NCBI GenBank assembly: GCA_944990035.1 | Contig: CALYLX010000057.1 | Location: 62,001 to 126,000 of the forward strand | Source: Clitopilus passeckerianus | Lineage: Eukaryota; Basidiomycota; Agaricomycetes; Agaricales; Entolomataceae | Length of the DNA: 64,000 nt | Direction: 5' to 3' | Shown: positions 11,341 to 23,426 of the stretch, piece after piece | Layout: every line of letters starts with the position of its first letter | How positions within the stretch are numbered: the first letter of the stretch is position 1 | Made by a program: the position numbers and the translations under genes | The notes under the pieces: model-generated | The model's database searches: none | Told to the model about the DNA's origin: nothing | The model's input: the letters and a program-made list of their open reading frames with translations, nothing else

Positions 11341-11978
11341 ATTCAATACATTTTGTCTGTATGTTTTTTGCTGCTCTTTCCCTGTACTGCATAGATTTTA
11401 GTCGTACCTCATCATTTTCTTGTTATGTTTCCGTCATAATTCATTGTCTGGTGTTCGACCTCGCACTCCATGTCAGAACAAAATGTCATTGTCTTCACAC
11501 TCACAAGATGTGACCTGTACGGTGACTGGGGTCTCGGTCATGGAGTTCGAACTCAGACAGACGTAATATCCTCCGAAGGGCCCAACACGTTTTCAGGATG
11601 TCAAAACACTGCGTGAGCTCATTGGACGAGGAGTCCACCGAAGAACTGCACTGGCAACAAAAATTGTGCAATCGACTTCTTCAGAAGTAGAAGCACTGGA
11701 GACAACTGGCATTTCTCGCCGTATAGCTACACCCCTTGACGCCTGGTCGTTGCTCAGGACGATCCACAGCTGACAGAAAATAACGATGTGCCGTAGGAAG
11801 AGGGCCTCCGATTCCCGTTTCTGGCTGGCGACGGATGTCATTCTCGTTGATCCCCTCAACACTTAAATGGTGTATATTTCGGCGTGCTTTCTGGTCTGCG
11901 CTGTGGTTTGGTTGTTGTCAGAAAGTAGGTCCATTATATTTTTCTCTGTTGTTCTTATCGCTCATGCAAAACTGCAGC
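11341..11978. other. intergenic
   Basis: This holds the 3' region of the upstream gene and the promoter of the next. No RNA gene, repeat or convincing open frame was seen. The minus open frame at 11593-11862 is serine-rich and has no family resemblance. Confidence 0.4.
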
Positions 11979-14900
11979 ATGTCTGATATCTTTCCAGATT
12001 TCACGCAGGTGTACGACTCAGCAGAAATCGCGCTCGCTATTGACCAGAATTCCGCCAATGTGCTCGGTCAACCACCTGTTCTCTCACCCAGTGAAGACGA
12101 TCTATCTCCATCGTTTCCTGGCCTGCCTTTGCCCCGTCCTCCACCCTACCTCACTGGTCTCACTCCGCACCAGATAGGTGGTGGAGTTTCTTTACGCTCG
12201 ACCATATCAAAATCTTATAAGGCGTCAGAGAGCCCATCTCTGATGCTTCGGAAAGGGATGGAGTCTCGTGCAGGTACAAGAGGCACAGTTGGCTCTCAAC
12301 TGAGCGGTCTCGATGACGAAACAAGACTTAGTCTCGATCTCTCTCCATCTACCAAGAAGTCCACTGCGTCTAAACCTGCCCCATCCCCTTATCTTAAAGT
12401 CTCCGACACAGTTGCTACCTCGAAGATTCAAAAGGCCGTTCGCAAGCTGGGTTCTGGAACCTCAGCAACGCTGTCGAATATCACAGAGTCGATGCGCAAG
12501 CCACGGAAAGCACCTCGCTTCTCCCCACAGAGCTCGGTATCCACATCTGCCAATTTGTGTCCGGATCCCTCCACCCGCGTGGCGCCCTTGCCGCCGTCGA
12601 CACAGTCCACTGGGCGTAGTAGCGATCCGCCCGTTGAACCGTCCTCTAAACCCTTAGAGACGCCAGGCAAGCTTTTGGAATTCGACGAGCAAGACAATCC
12701 TTTCACGGAAACGAAAAGACAGACCGAAGCTGCCAATCCCGGACAGTCGACCGCTTCCCCAGGGACCTCTGGCCTCAAGCCTTCTGATCCATCCTCGCAT
12801 GCCGCTTCCCAGCCGAAGCAATTCCTCAAGACAGCGAACCTCAAAGCTCTCTTTGCGACTGCTGGAACCACGGACGCAGTTTCTACTCCACCCTCCAATT
12901 GCCCAAAGGTCGATCCATCCAGCACCAGTCGTTCTGCCACTCCTTCAACGTCCCACTCCACATTTGCTCGCGTTCCGAATTCATCTTGCACCCGCACCCC
13001 ATTACCTATAGCGTCTCAATCTCTATACCAGCAGGATTTCACCTCGTCTGGTCCTCCTACTCCTCTCGGTGGTTCTGTGCAGCTGTCTCCGATTACAGCT
13101 TCATGCTCTCCGACTCCTTTCGGTGATCTAGACAGCGTTATACCGGAGACACATCCTCAAACCCCTCCTTCCACCTCCACCTCCTTACACCCACCCTGTC
13201 AATCGAATGCGACAGCCGGATCTCGCGTAACTCTCCCTGAGCATGTTGTCCAACCTTCCAAACCCTCCGAATACCTTGCCGACAGCTCAAACCAAGTGGC
13301 TGAGTCCACTCCAAGCGTCAATGGTTCAACCGGTGCACCTTATACCTCTACGCCTCGGCAGGCCTTAACATCGTCCTCTTCCACCTTGACTCCCAAGCCT
13401 AGAGTCAAATGCAAGACGGGTCCTGTTCCTAATTCTGTCAAAGAACGACAGACAGAAGTGTTCGGCAGAATGTTTGAAGAAATGGTCGCGCTGTCACAGG
13501 AAGTTGACCGGCCTGTGAAGAACATCTTCGATCGCTTCATATATGATTATCATAGGAGTGGAAGCACCTCCGAGCAGCGTTGGAACCGCTATCAGCGATG
13601 GTTCAAGAGGAACGGTGACGAGCACCGAAAGCGATGGAACCTTGAAAGAGGTATGTTTTCCTTTGATTACGCAACTTCATTTCCCTGACAACATTTTCAC
13701 AGCTGAAGATTGCTGGGAGGAATTTAAGAAGAACCCTCGTTGGCCGGAACTTCTGGACAAAATGTGCGAACTGGATCTGGCGTCAGAACCTGTACAGACT
13801 GTTGGCCAACGTCGCCGAAAATTTGATAAAGTTGGCGACCGATTGGAAGCACTTGTCATCGAATGCGCCAATCAGAATTTCCATGCATGTGTCGTTCTTT
13901 GCGGGGGTAACCCGCTACATGATGGGCATCTAGGTCGTGTTATCGCACCTACCCTACTACCCGATGTACGCCCTTTATACATTATTCCTGGGCATCGGCT
14001 AATACCCAACTAGTTCTTCAGGAGCAATCAGTTCCCTCTGGATGAAAGCCGGATGGTATCCCTTCTTCGCTCGGCGGCTTTGTGAGTTCATTCAGCTAAT
14101 GTATATGCATCTAATTAAACAATCTCTGCAGCGCCTATTCGAGCCAGGTGGCACTACCTGAAATAGCGCCGGAAGCAAACGAGGATAGCCAGTGGAGGCT
14201 AACGCAATATACCATGCCTGCCTTCAAAGCGCCTGGTGTCAATAGCGCCAACGATCTCAAGGTAGTACGTATATGGCTTGCAACTCTTCTCGGTAGGTCT
14301 TCAGACTTCTCCTTACTCGTTCAGCGGTCTCACAACTTTGTTGCACAGAGAACGCCGGTATTCCATGTGGCATTGCTAAACGTCTTGCTCGGGACGTGAC
14401 GGAGGAAGAAGCAGACGGAAAAGTGTATCTGTGGTGGACTGACCTCGCTCAACGCCTTGCCGCCAAGGGTCTACGCCTCTGCAATTGGCCGTCAGGCTCA
14501 AGACTGCCTACGGACCGCTCAAAGGATCCAAAGGGTGGCGCCAAGAAAGGGATCTACATGCTCGTAGCGAGGGAGATCATGGCATGGGTGGACGCTATAC
14601 TTTCCCTGGATCGGCGACCCTACATTGAGCGCGCCAAAGCCGCAGGTAAATAATTTCTTCCATTGCCCTCTCCAATCGCAATCGTTAACAATTCCGCCAT
14701 TAGACCTACTTGCAGGACGAGTGCCAGTCATCGTGGACTCCGCACCTCTTGCTAACTCCGAATTTTCATGCGGTCGTCGACTCTTTTTACCCGACCGTGT
14801 GGCGTATGATGGTCCTCCTAGACTTCCCCTGTCGCCCTCAAAGGTCCCAGATGCAACCACCTCATCTTCACGCAGACGTGAGCCCCAAGCTGACACATCT

Positions 14901-16019
14901 TTGTCGTCATCCGACAGCGACAGCGACGCACCTCTAGCAACTAAGGCTGCGGTCAAGAGGCCTTTCAAGACAGCCCCTGCTGCCAGACCAGCGAAGCCAC
15001 CTAGAAAAGCTAGTAGCTTCAAGCGCAAGACGACCAAACGAAACCCCACTAAAAACACTACTCCTCCAACCTCAACGTTCGTCGGAAAGCCAAAGCCTCG
15101 ACCCGTTGCCGGGAAACGGAAAAGTTCACCCGATCGTGAAGATGTCGTGGACGACAGCGCTAGGAAGACGAAGGATTCTCCAGCCGACACAAATCCTTCG
15201 AACGCTGGTCAGCTTCCTCCCCCGCCTAAGAAGCCAAGGTGGTCGCCAAAACCGCTTTCGCCTGAATATCCTATTGCTTCACATACCAACGACGAGGCTG
15301 CAAATTGTACACCCCTGCCATTGTCTATGTCCGCAGACACACCCGCGTCCGTTTCCAGTATCGTTCCGGCTGCGACGAAGAGCCTCACAGAGGGTTCACA
15401 GGATACCCCCGTAATCCAACTCCAAACCCTCCAACCCCTTTCGACCGAGGGATGCGCTCCACCGCCAACGTACAAGGCTCCTCCTCTTCCTGCTGTGACT
15501 TTTGCCACGGGGTCGCGCAATTCCATCACTGGTGGGCAGCAGGTGGCAGGGACGGTCGTCCCCCCCTCAAACAGATGGCAAGGCACATCATCTTTTACGG
15601 ACCATCCATCCTATTCATATGACCCTTATCGACCTCAAACACACCGTGAGCCCCAGCCCCATCCAGGGGTGTCCTACCAGCAGGCATACCAAGGAGCCTC
15701 AGGCTATCAGCACGCCTATACGCCCGTATATACTGGCGGAGTCGTGGCAAGTTCCGCCTTTGGAACTTTTGACACTACCTCCTTGACGTCTGGCGGGGTT
15801 TCGATGCCTTGGCCATCTACGCTAGCACCAGAGCTTCCTCTTGCCAGCGAGCTCTTTGGTGCTTCGCAGTCTGGATCTGCAAACATGCCTTCGTCACCAG
15901 ATTGGTTGTCGATGCCTGCGGGTGAGGCGAGGATTCCTGGAGCATCTACCTTTCAATCAGGATATGAGTCCACCGTCGACTACCCCCTTTTTCCTACTTC
16001 CAACGATGAAATTGTTTGA
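11979..16019 (+). CDS. large disordered protein with conserved central domain (agaricomycete-specific)
   Basis: Six exons join in phase: 11979-13650, 13703-13965, 14014-14081, 14132-14292, 14349-14645 and 14704-16019, giving about 1258 residues. The first 500 or so are Ser/Pro/Thr-rich and disordered. The core, around residues 510-815, reads RQTEVFGRMFEEMVALSQEV, CWEEFKKNPRWPELLDKMCE, TVGQRRRKFDKVGDRLEALV and FHACVVLCGGNPLHDG, then LGRVIAPTLLPDFF and GLRLCNWPSGSRLP. I know similar cores from multicopy agaricomycete proteins without assigned function. The C-terminal 440 residues are again low-complexity: basic KRPF/KPPRK stretches, a serine/aspartate run (SLSSSDSDSD), and Tyr/Gln/Pro-rich repeats near the end. 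Basic patches and disorder suggest a nuclear or condensate-forming protein, but this is inference. Confidence 0.75.
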
Positions 16020-16056
16020 GATGCAACTTGACCACTTATATTCCAACTTCTGTATC

Positions 16057-16344
16057 ATATTTTGGTATCTGCTTTGCGTCTTATCTCTCGTGATTCGGGT
16101 ATACCTTTTCGATTGTTTGCATTTTGGTACATTTGCATCTAGTGCATTGGTGTGTTTCCCGTCATATTTTGGTGTTTATATTCCGTCTGGTAGCTCTCGT
16201 GATTCCGGTGTACCGTACCGATTGCTCGCATTTTGGTACATTGGTATGTTTCCTATTATATTTTGGTATCTACGCAGCCTCTTGTGGTTCTCGTATACTC
16301 TTTTGATCGCTTGTATTCTCATACATTGGCGTGTTCATGAAATC
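16057..16344 (+). repeat. three imperfect tandem repeats of about 86-107 bp
   Basis: Units begin with ATATTTTGGT at 16057, 16164 and 16258. The first two share CTCTCGTGATTC and GCATTTTGGTACATT at matching places; the third is more diverged. The array lies directly 3' of the 1258-residue protein gene, so part of it may be transcribed as its 3' UTR. Confidence 0.7.
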
Positions 16345-17136
16345 TATTTTGAAACCTTTTGTACAAATATACATCTCATCACGTTCGGTGACATGCCCCA
16401 GTTCACATCCAAGGAACTCGAATTTCAATTCAAATACGAAGATATCCAATTAAGGCCCTAACCAAAACATAGCTTATGCATGACGAGGCTGGAATATAGG
16501 CAATTGACATAAGAGAAAGCACGATCTCATCAAATCACTAACGTGAAGAGGTCATACATAGGATAGAACTCTTGGTACCCTCAATGCATGATAGAACTCT
16601 TTAGAACTCTTGACTGAAGTCCCAGGCCTTTGAGGGTCAATGTAGTATAACAGTAATATGGCCTCGAGGGTATACATCTACTTTCATATCTAGTGCCTGC
16701 CGTGCGAGATTCGGCAATATACGAGCAGAATGTTCACAAAAGGTGCTTCCTGTAGTAAGAGAATGTCCGAGGAAAAGATCGCCAAAATGGTTGAGATGTG
16801 GCCTAGAAATTCTGTTTCCTGCTCCTCGCCTGTAGTGGGGTTGGGTACATGGTATCTGGCGCGTCAGCCGAATCACGTCAACAGGCTTGGCTCTGTTTGT
16901 CACGAACCGACCTGACCTGACAAACCACTTTGGTCAAATTGATGACGCACCGTCGATGCACCATCATCCGAACCACTTCTCACACAAACCTGGTCCAACC
17001 GCGAGTGGGCATTCCAAATTCTGTTTGCCAGAATGACCGACGCACTATATAATACGGGCTTTCGTGGTCTTACAAGAACCATAATAACCATCTCGCTGCC
17101 CTCAAGAAAGCATCTCAATCTCGTTGAAGAACGATC
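16345..17136. other. intergenic
   Basis: No coding region is supported. The last 100 bases form the promoter of the dehydrogenase, with a TATA-like TATATAATAC at about 17045. A repeated GATAGAACTCTT motif occurs at about 16562 and 16590. Confidence 0.4.
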
Positions 17137-18230
17137 ATGGCATCTGCAGCAGCTCGTAAAGTTCTGGTCGTTGCTGGTAAGGCATTCCCGTAAGATGTCA
17201 TGGAATCGAGGAACTGACGAAATCCGGCAGGTCTTGGAAAAGGCTCGGGTACAGGTGCATCTGTAGCGTGAGTATGCAGGTTCCTGCGCCGACCTTTGCA
17301 ACTTTAACAATCCTTCTCGTTGCAGACGCCAATTCGCCAAAGCAGGCTACAGCTTGGCCCTTATCGCCAGAGGCTCCGACACAGTCGACACCCTCGCAAA
17401 GGAAATCAGCTCTGCAGGCGGAGAGGTATGTGTTCAAGCTTTCGCTCTTGCTCACCTCACTAACCAAGACATCGGTTTTCCCAGGCCACAGGCTTCCCAG
17501 TCGCCACCTACGACCCATCCGACCTCTCCAAAGCCTGGGACGCCATCAGGTCTAAATACTCCGCACCCGACTACCGCATCGACACCGCCGTCCTCAACGT
17601 TGGCCAGTTCCTCTGGAAGCCATTCCTCGACATCACGTCCGAGGAGGTCAAGGACTCTCTCTCTGTCGTACAGGCCGCTTTCGCTTTCTCCCGAGGCGCT
17701 ATCCAGACGTTTAAGGAGAATGATATCCTCGAACCTGCTGGGAAGAGGGGAACGCTGATTACGACTGGGGCTACCGCCGCACTGAGAGGGAATGCTGGTA
17801 CTGCTGCGTTCGCTGCACAGAAACACGCTATTCGAGCTCTTTCTCAGAGCTTGAACAAGGAATTCGGAAATGAGAATATTCATGTATGTCGTTCCGATTC
17901 TTATGGTCCTGCAGATGTTTGATGAATTCTGCTAGGTTGCACATGTCGTCATCGACGGTGGCATTCTGACCGAGCGGTTGAGCTCTTACAAGCCGGACGC
18001 TGTCGACAACGCAGACGCGAGACTTGACCCCAATAGCATTGCTAGCGTAAGTTGACCGTTCGTTATATCTGGTGGCTATTTGCTGACGCCTTGATAGGCT
18101 TACTTGTACCTGGCGAACCAAGATCGCTCTGCTTGGACCTGGGAGCTTGATCGTAAGTTCTCTATACTCCCTTTGATGTGGTCATATATTGATTCGCCTT
18201 CCAGTGCGGCCGGCACACGAGAAATGGTAG
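17137..18230 (+). CDS. short-chain dehydrogenase/reductase family protein, catalytic Tyr replaced
   Basis: Seven exons (17137-17176, 17231-17267, 17326-17425, 17485-17883, 17936-18046, 18098-18152, 18205-18230) give about 255 residues. The N-terminus MASAAARKVLVVAG runs into GLGKGSGTGASVARQFAKAG, the glycine-rich Rossmann motif of SDR enzymes. LNVGQFLW corresponds to the NNAG motif, and GTLITTGATAALRG to the strand that usually carries the catalytic Ser. In the active-site helix the usual Tyr-x3-Lys reads FAAQK, so the Lys is kept and the Tyr is Phe. VAHVVIDGG and a C-terminal WTWELDLRPAHEKW follow. A fungal/bacterial SDR subfamily with this AF-x3-K and HVVIDGG pattern exists, so the gene is probably intact but may bind NAD(P) without classical catalysis. 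Confidence 0.85.
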
Positions 18231-19107
18231 ACTCTGATACAATCCACAAAATTCAGAGTACACACCACCGAGTTCTGTACAATAGTCAATTATCGAATGA
18301 ACCCATCATTTGCTCCCTCCGTCACGCGCGCAAATTGAGTTTTCGAGGATCCACGCAGTTTTCTTCTGTGTCTTGGGTCCTGCTGGCTGAACTGAAACTA
18401 TCTATGTCAACGCCGATTCTTGCACACATAGACGCTGAGACCGGTGTACATGAACGACCTACGCCGGCGTCATGACTCCGTCGGTAATAACATGGCAAAC
18501 CCGGGCGCTTACAGCTATCCTCTCGTTCATACCGATTCAAAAGCATCAAGAACCCCTAGCCATGCGGCGGGGATTGAATGGTGATTCCTCTGGCGTTGGA
18601 ACATACAGCTATTCATCTGACTGTTCAACGTTCGTCGATAAACATCTGGCATTGGGCACTGAAACGTCAATCAGAGAAACATAGTCCGACAAATGTCCGA
18701 AATAATGATCTCTGCCAGATATATTGTAAATTATTTAGGCCACGAAATTCCTTTTCTTTCTACTGGTTTGACGTCGTCCTCGAGGTGTATGGTTCATGGA
18801 GTCATCCAAATCTTAATCAATCCATCAGTCTCTTCTCCCTTACACCCGTCATCATATGGAGTCACTACCACCCGGCCGTTCCGGCAATCCAACTAACTCC
18901 TCATAGCTCCAAATTGAGTTTCCGAGGAAGGATGCAAGGGCTTGCTTGGCTACGGTACTTCTGTCCGAACCCTATCTAGCTGTCTATTGTACCCATGAAC
19001 CCCGAGCCCTGTCACGACCTCCAAAGACATCATGAGTACCTCGGTTATATAAATGACAAACTCTGGGTGTTCAGCTATCCTTTCGCCCAATCCAGTCAGG
19101 TTTCAGC
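18231..19107. other. intergenic with diverged duplicated segments
   Basis: A block around 18325 (GCAAATTGAGTTTTCGAGGA) recurs around 18905 (CCAAATTGAGTTTCCGAGGA). Each is followed about 170 nt later by a CAGCTATCCT motif (18511, 19073). The second lies just upstream of the gene at 19108, so the first looks like an old copy of that promoter. No coding region is supported. Confidence 0.4.
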
Positions 19108-20307
19108 ATGAGTGCCTCACCTTGTGAAGCCAATCCAGCCATACGGTTGAGTCCTGCTCAGGTCGTCTTGGATGATACAGATCCTCGCATCATATTTGAT
19201 GATAACTGGCAGAATGTGTCTGGCCTCAAAGGCAATGGCCGTGGGCCTCCTTACGGTGGCTCAAGCCATGGGGCGAGTAACAATCGGACGTCAGACCCGT
19301 CAAGTATGGCTTTCTCCTTCCGAGGTAAATTCTCATTCCTTTCGTTCATAAGACACAATATTAAATTTGGGGCCATGTGTTAGGAACATCGTTCAGCATC
19401 TTGGGTGCTCTACAGGAGTTGACGACGCCTGCTAACGTATCTGGATGGAATGCGACTTGTGACGTGGATGGACGAAGCGCCTGGGACCGTTACCCACTCA
19501 TCAGTGAACTGCTCTGCGGGGCAGAGAACTTGACCGATTCTGAGCATCATATCAACTTCACGGTTCAGTATCGGCCCATGTCACAAAATCACACATATCT
19601 GACTCTCATCGACGCCATTCAATATACCCCTTCCTCCGAGGAGACAAGAAATGATATCTCGGAAGTCCGACTCGTCGATCCGTGCAGTAGAGAAGTGGAT
19701 TATGAGCAGTCTCTGGACAATTGGTCGCCTTTCGTTGATGGCTATTCCGTTGACGATCCAGCCGGGTTCAACGTCAGGTGGCGGAGCGTCATTACGACGA
19801 CCGATGGGACGCAGATACAATATAACTTTACAGGTACTTCAGATCAACAACTATGCGTGTCCGGCGCTAACCCGCAGATAATCTATAGGCACCAAGATCC
19901 GCTGGTTCGCTGGTGCGAGGAGTTTTAATAGCGATCTCCCACCTGGAGCCAGTCGTACCTCGAACGCTACCTTTTCTATTGATTCAAGGGAGCCTGAATT
20001 CGTTCAGCTCATTCCACCTGACTCCAAGATCTCCTCGAGCTCTGCCTCGCTTCTCTACGAATCACCAGATCTTACTTATGGCCAACATACTTTGCTTGCC
20101 GTTTATCATGGAACCAACGACTCATATCCCCTCTCCCTTTCCTACCTCCTTGTCAACGGGACCAGTGCCGGTGGTACAGGCTCCGGGAACTCGACTCGCC
20201 CACCGAATATGGATTCGCATGGGTATATTGTTACCCCGCCAAGTGGAGCGTTGACCAACCTGTTGGCCCTCGTATTCATCATCTTCTCCTTTATTATCCG
20301 GTCTTGA
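19108..20307 (+). CDS. membrane glycoprotein, paralogue of the gene at 34097-35405, short C-terminus
   Basis: Three exons (19108-19324, 19384-19833, 19889-20307) encode about 361 residues. The N-terminus MSASPCEANPAIRLSPAQVV has no clear signal peptide. The ectodomain-like part has many N-x-S/T sites and the pattern RGTSFSILG, SELLCGAENLTD, DAIQYTPSSEE and VDPCSREVDY, all shared with the paralogue (RGTSFSILG, NLLCGFDNLSD, DGIQYTPSPAE, VDTCDPSIDF). The protein ends with ALTNLLALVFIIFSFIIRS and a stop. It therefore has a C-terminal hydrophobic segment but no cytoplasmic tail, which fits a tail-anchored or GPI-type protein. The paralogue has a real transmembrane helix plus a basic tail. The family is common in agaricomycetes and has no assigned function. 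Confidence 0.75.
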
Positions 20308-20324
20308 TGCCGCGTCAGAATGTA

Positions 20325-20520
20325 TCTTCACAACCTATAATACGCGGCTAAGTTTATGACTACACGTTCCACTTAAGCTATGAACCCTTTATCCACTCAA
20401 CAACAAAATCATATGAACCCTTATTAGAGGGAACGAAAAGCACAGACCACGAGGACTCACGAGTATAGCTTGTGGTTAGTCATGAGGCGCCATATGCCTC
20501 GGACGCCAATGGTGGTCGCC
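20325..20520 (-). pseudogene. relic of the S10 carboxypeptidase last exon
   Basis: On the minus strand the bases at about 20450-20510 encode HMAPHD, a stop, then PQAIL. This matches the catalytic-histidine exon of the carboxypeptidase at 23.5 kb (HMAPHDQPEAML), with its Gln codon changed to TAA. Similarity continues into 3' sequence to about 20325 (CCTATAATACGCGGCTA against CCTATAAAACACGCCTA near 23365). It is a dead fragment of a segmental duplication. Confidence 0.7.
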
Positions 20521-21470
20521 TCCGTCTTTGGCAGGATGGACACTACGGGGCTTAACCAGAGAGCTTTCATGATGGTATTGGCCCTCGTACTTAAAGCACG
20601 AAAATACCCATCCAGCTGCGTCTGGCTGCGGTCTAACCACCTCCTGATGATGGTCTGTTCGTGTTTACCAAACATATTCATCAGCCGGGCGCTGAACGCT
20701 GATGCCCCACTCTAGCGCGTATGGGGGTGGTGGAGTAGGGTGGGGTGTTAGATAGCTTTGATAGAGAAGCAACAGTCAAGCAACAGCAGACATTTCAACA
20801 GCGAAAATTGAATATCCAAGGACCTTGAGAGAAAACCTGGCCTAATCGACAGTATTTTTAGTTGAACTTGAAGTTGGGAGTCTCATCCCCTACTACACAT
20901 CAACTCGAATCCAGAAAGATCTTCAAGCCTGACTTTGAAATTCGGCGTGAAGCAAATAGCTCTCACAGCTAATCAATCCGAAATTTTTTTGCTCACGGGA
21001 CCATCAGTCGTCAGATCTTCAGATTCGAAACTCCGTTCGGCTCTCAATGTCTCATGCCTATGAATCGTCTTGCTAGGACTTGCTCTGGAACGACTATAAC
21101 GATGGCGGTTAAATCTGCCAGTTAGCTCGCGTCTGCCACGCCCTGAAGGCCTCATAAGCAACCTTAACGTCAGAATACTGCTCTTGGCGCCAATCTTAGT
21201 GTCCCTGGTGTGGCGACAATCTCCCCGTCTAAGGAATAAAGAGTTCACAGTTCAGGACTCTCCACAGCCACCAATCGGCGCTAAACTCAATTCACAGCAC
21301 AATTAGGGTAGACAACCAGCCCGCTGTTGGTGAATTTCCAACCGCTCAATTTCGGTTGCAGCCTTGCGGGGAATCGACTGGACTTGGGCGGCAAATGGCC
21401 ATCGGGTCGATGACTAATTCTATATAAAGCGACGTTTCCTGCCGCCCAGCCATTTTACGTCTCCCATGGC
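20521..21470. other. intergenic, promoter of the DUF6533 gene at its end
   Basis: No gene is supported. A clear TATA box (TATATAAAG) at 21421-21429 stands about 45 nt upstream of the ATG at 21471. Confidence 0.45.
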
Positions 21471-23136
21471 ATGGCATCCCAACCTCCGTCTAACGATGTG
21501 TTCATCGTAGGAGCCCAGCATCTGTGAGTCATCTCCCAACCCGTCAGTTCCATCAATGAGCAGGTTTCTTCTAGTCAGGCCGCGAAATACTTTCAACTCT
21601 GCGCCTATGTTCTCCTCATCTATGACTACTGTAAGCCATTTTCGTCACATCAAGGTCCAGCAGGTGTTCTTATCAATTCAACGCTCGCAGGCCTCACATT
21701 CTCAAAGGAGGCAAGTCATTCAATGGCCGCCTTTTCAGACGATAAGCTTATTACCCTCGAATCTAGGTCGAGCAGATTTGGAAGAGCAAACTTACTGGAG
21801 CGACGGGTCTTTTCCTCATTAATCGTTATATCACGCCATTACAATTCATAATCATCATTGTTGGTGCGCAGACGGCTTCCCTCCTGTCGTAAAATATTCT
21901 GAGAAGCCTTCTATTTAGCTTTTCATGATCCTCGATGGACGTATATGGTTCGTTAAAACCCCTTTTCTTGTCAAATGACTTTCCAAACGGCTTCTTTCTA
22001 GACGTAAGTCGATTGAGGATATGTGCGCTTCCTCAAGCGAAGACTCGATCAGATCACAGGTGCCGAGACTTTGTAGTGTTCGAGGGAGCATCAACTGTTG
22101 GTTTGATTGCTGGTACGTCGTCCTCGCGCTAAGTATGATTCAACCTTAGCTGAGAAGATCTGAAGTGACCGAGTGTACGCATCCGTTTTCATTCGATTGC
22201 TGCCTCCCTCCCTGAATCCTCGAATATCCAAGTGATCATGATCCTTCGTGTATACGCTCTTTATAACCGAAACCGCGTGGTCCTCATCGGCCTCCTCATC
22301 CTTTGGTCACTCCAAATCATCCTCTCGTCTGTGGGGCTTCGAGATGGATACGGTCAGTCGCAAATGGGTCTTCTTTTCGATTCCTGTTCACCTTGCCTCT
22401 TAGCGCTTGATTTGCCTCGAGACCTCGTTGGTATATATCCCGTGATTGGTATTGATAATCTGCACTCATTTGGTCGATAGGATGCATTTTCACGGGCGAC
22501 AGTGCAATGATGGGTGCGGGTACCATACTCGACTGGCATTCTTATTCTCATACCATTGCATCTGTAGCCTGTCTTTGGGTAACCCCATTGGTCACAAACT
22601 CGGTCATATTCTTTCTGACCCTGTTTCGCTCTCGAAAATGGAAGCAACGCACTCATAGCACCGCTCCGTAAGGGTTTGTCTAGTATGTGGCGTGTTGTTC
22701 TACTAATCTAATCGTCAGTATAATCCACGTATTAGTTAGGGACGGAACCATATATTTCCTCGTTATTTTCATGGCTAACATACTGAACACGCTACTCTAT
22801 GTTGTAAGTAATCTCTTCATCTTGCAAGACCCGTGATCTCATATTGCCCGACGGCTGGCGGTTGAAGATCTGAAAGCCATTGGGGCGTCGTTCAGCCAGT
22901 TAATCACCTCCATGATGATTTCTCGGCTTGTTCTCAACCTCCGCTCAGCCTCTAATTATCCGGGATTGGCCAACCCACGAGTGCCTACCACGATGGGGGA
23001 TCGGGTTGTAGGACGGCTCGGAGGCGTTCTCGAAACCTTCCTTGATACTGGCCAGGATGGCTACCATGATGGCGATATATTTGAAGAGGAGCACGAGTTA
23101 TCGAATATTACGGGTCACTATAGATATATACATTAA
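21471..23136 (+). CDS. DUF6533 multi-pass membrane protein
   Basis: Early exons 21471-21523, 21575-21630, 21691-21710, 21767-21863 and 21919-21940 read AAKYFQLCAYVLLIYDYCLT, FSKEVEQIWKSKLTGATGLF, LINRYITPLQFIIIIV and AFHDPRW, the DUF6533 signature. Later exons read CRDFVVFEGASTVGLIA, VIMILRVYALYNRNRVVLIG, then a hydrophobic loop region, and the C-terminal LKAIGASFSQLITSMMISRL with a cytoplasmic tail to the stop at 23134-23136. The family has about seven transmembrane segments and is highly multiplied in agaricomycetes; its function is unknown. Intron 21711-21766 starts with GCAAGT, so it is a GC-AG intron. Intron 21941-22058 is about twice the usual length. A second member ends the window (63648-64000, minus). 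Confidence 0.8.
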
Positions 23137-23426
23137 ATTTACCCGGAAAATTCGAGTCTACTTGCCTTATCGCATTTATATTCGGGCTTTTCCCAGTTAA
23201 TGTGACCCGACTGCTCGAAGCGTTCGATCGGTTAGCCCGAGGGCTGCCAGTATTTACGCACAGGGCGTTAATGAGTTACTCTCAGACAACAACCACGAAT
23301 TTCACGAGTCTCAAGGCCTTCAATGTCGACGCTTACTTGGTGTATATCATCGTACTTTCGCTACCTATAAAACACGCCTAGGCTATCACTACCCGTTCGA
23401 CCGTCAGGTATCTAAAGGCTCGTTGT

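Noticed and set aside
12428..12997. Minus-strand open frame of 189 codons
   Set aside because: It is antisense to the Ser/Pro-rich exon of the 1258-residue protein; the composition explains the lack of stops.
20457..20715. Small genes on either strand
   Set aside because: The region is a relic of the carboxypeptidase last exon, and the frames do not match that exon's reading frame.
21941..22058. A second micro-exon (AC) in the DUF6533 gene
   Set aside because: The internal CTAG/AC/GTAAGT pattern would put the next exon out of frame, so I treat it as one long intron.
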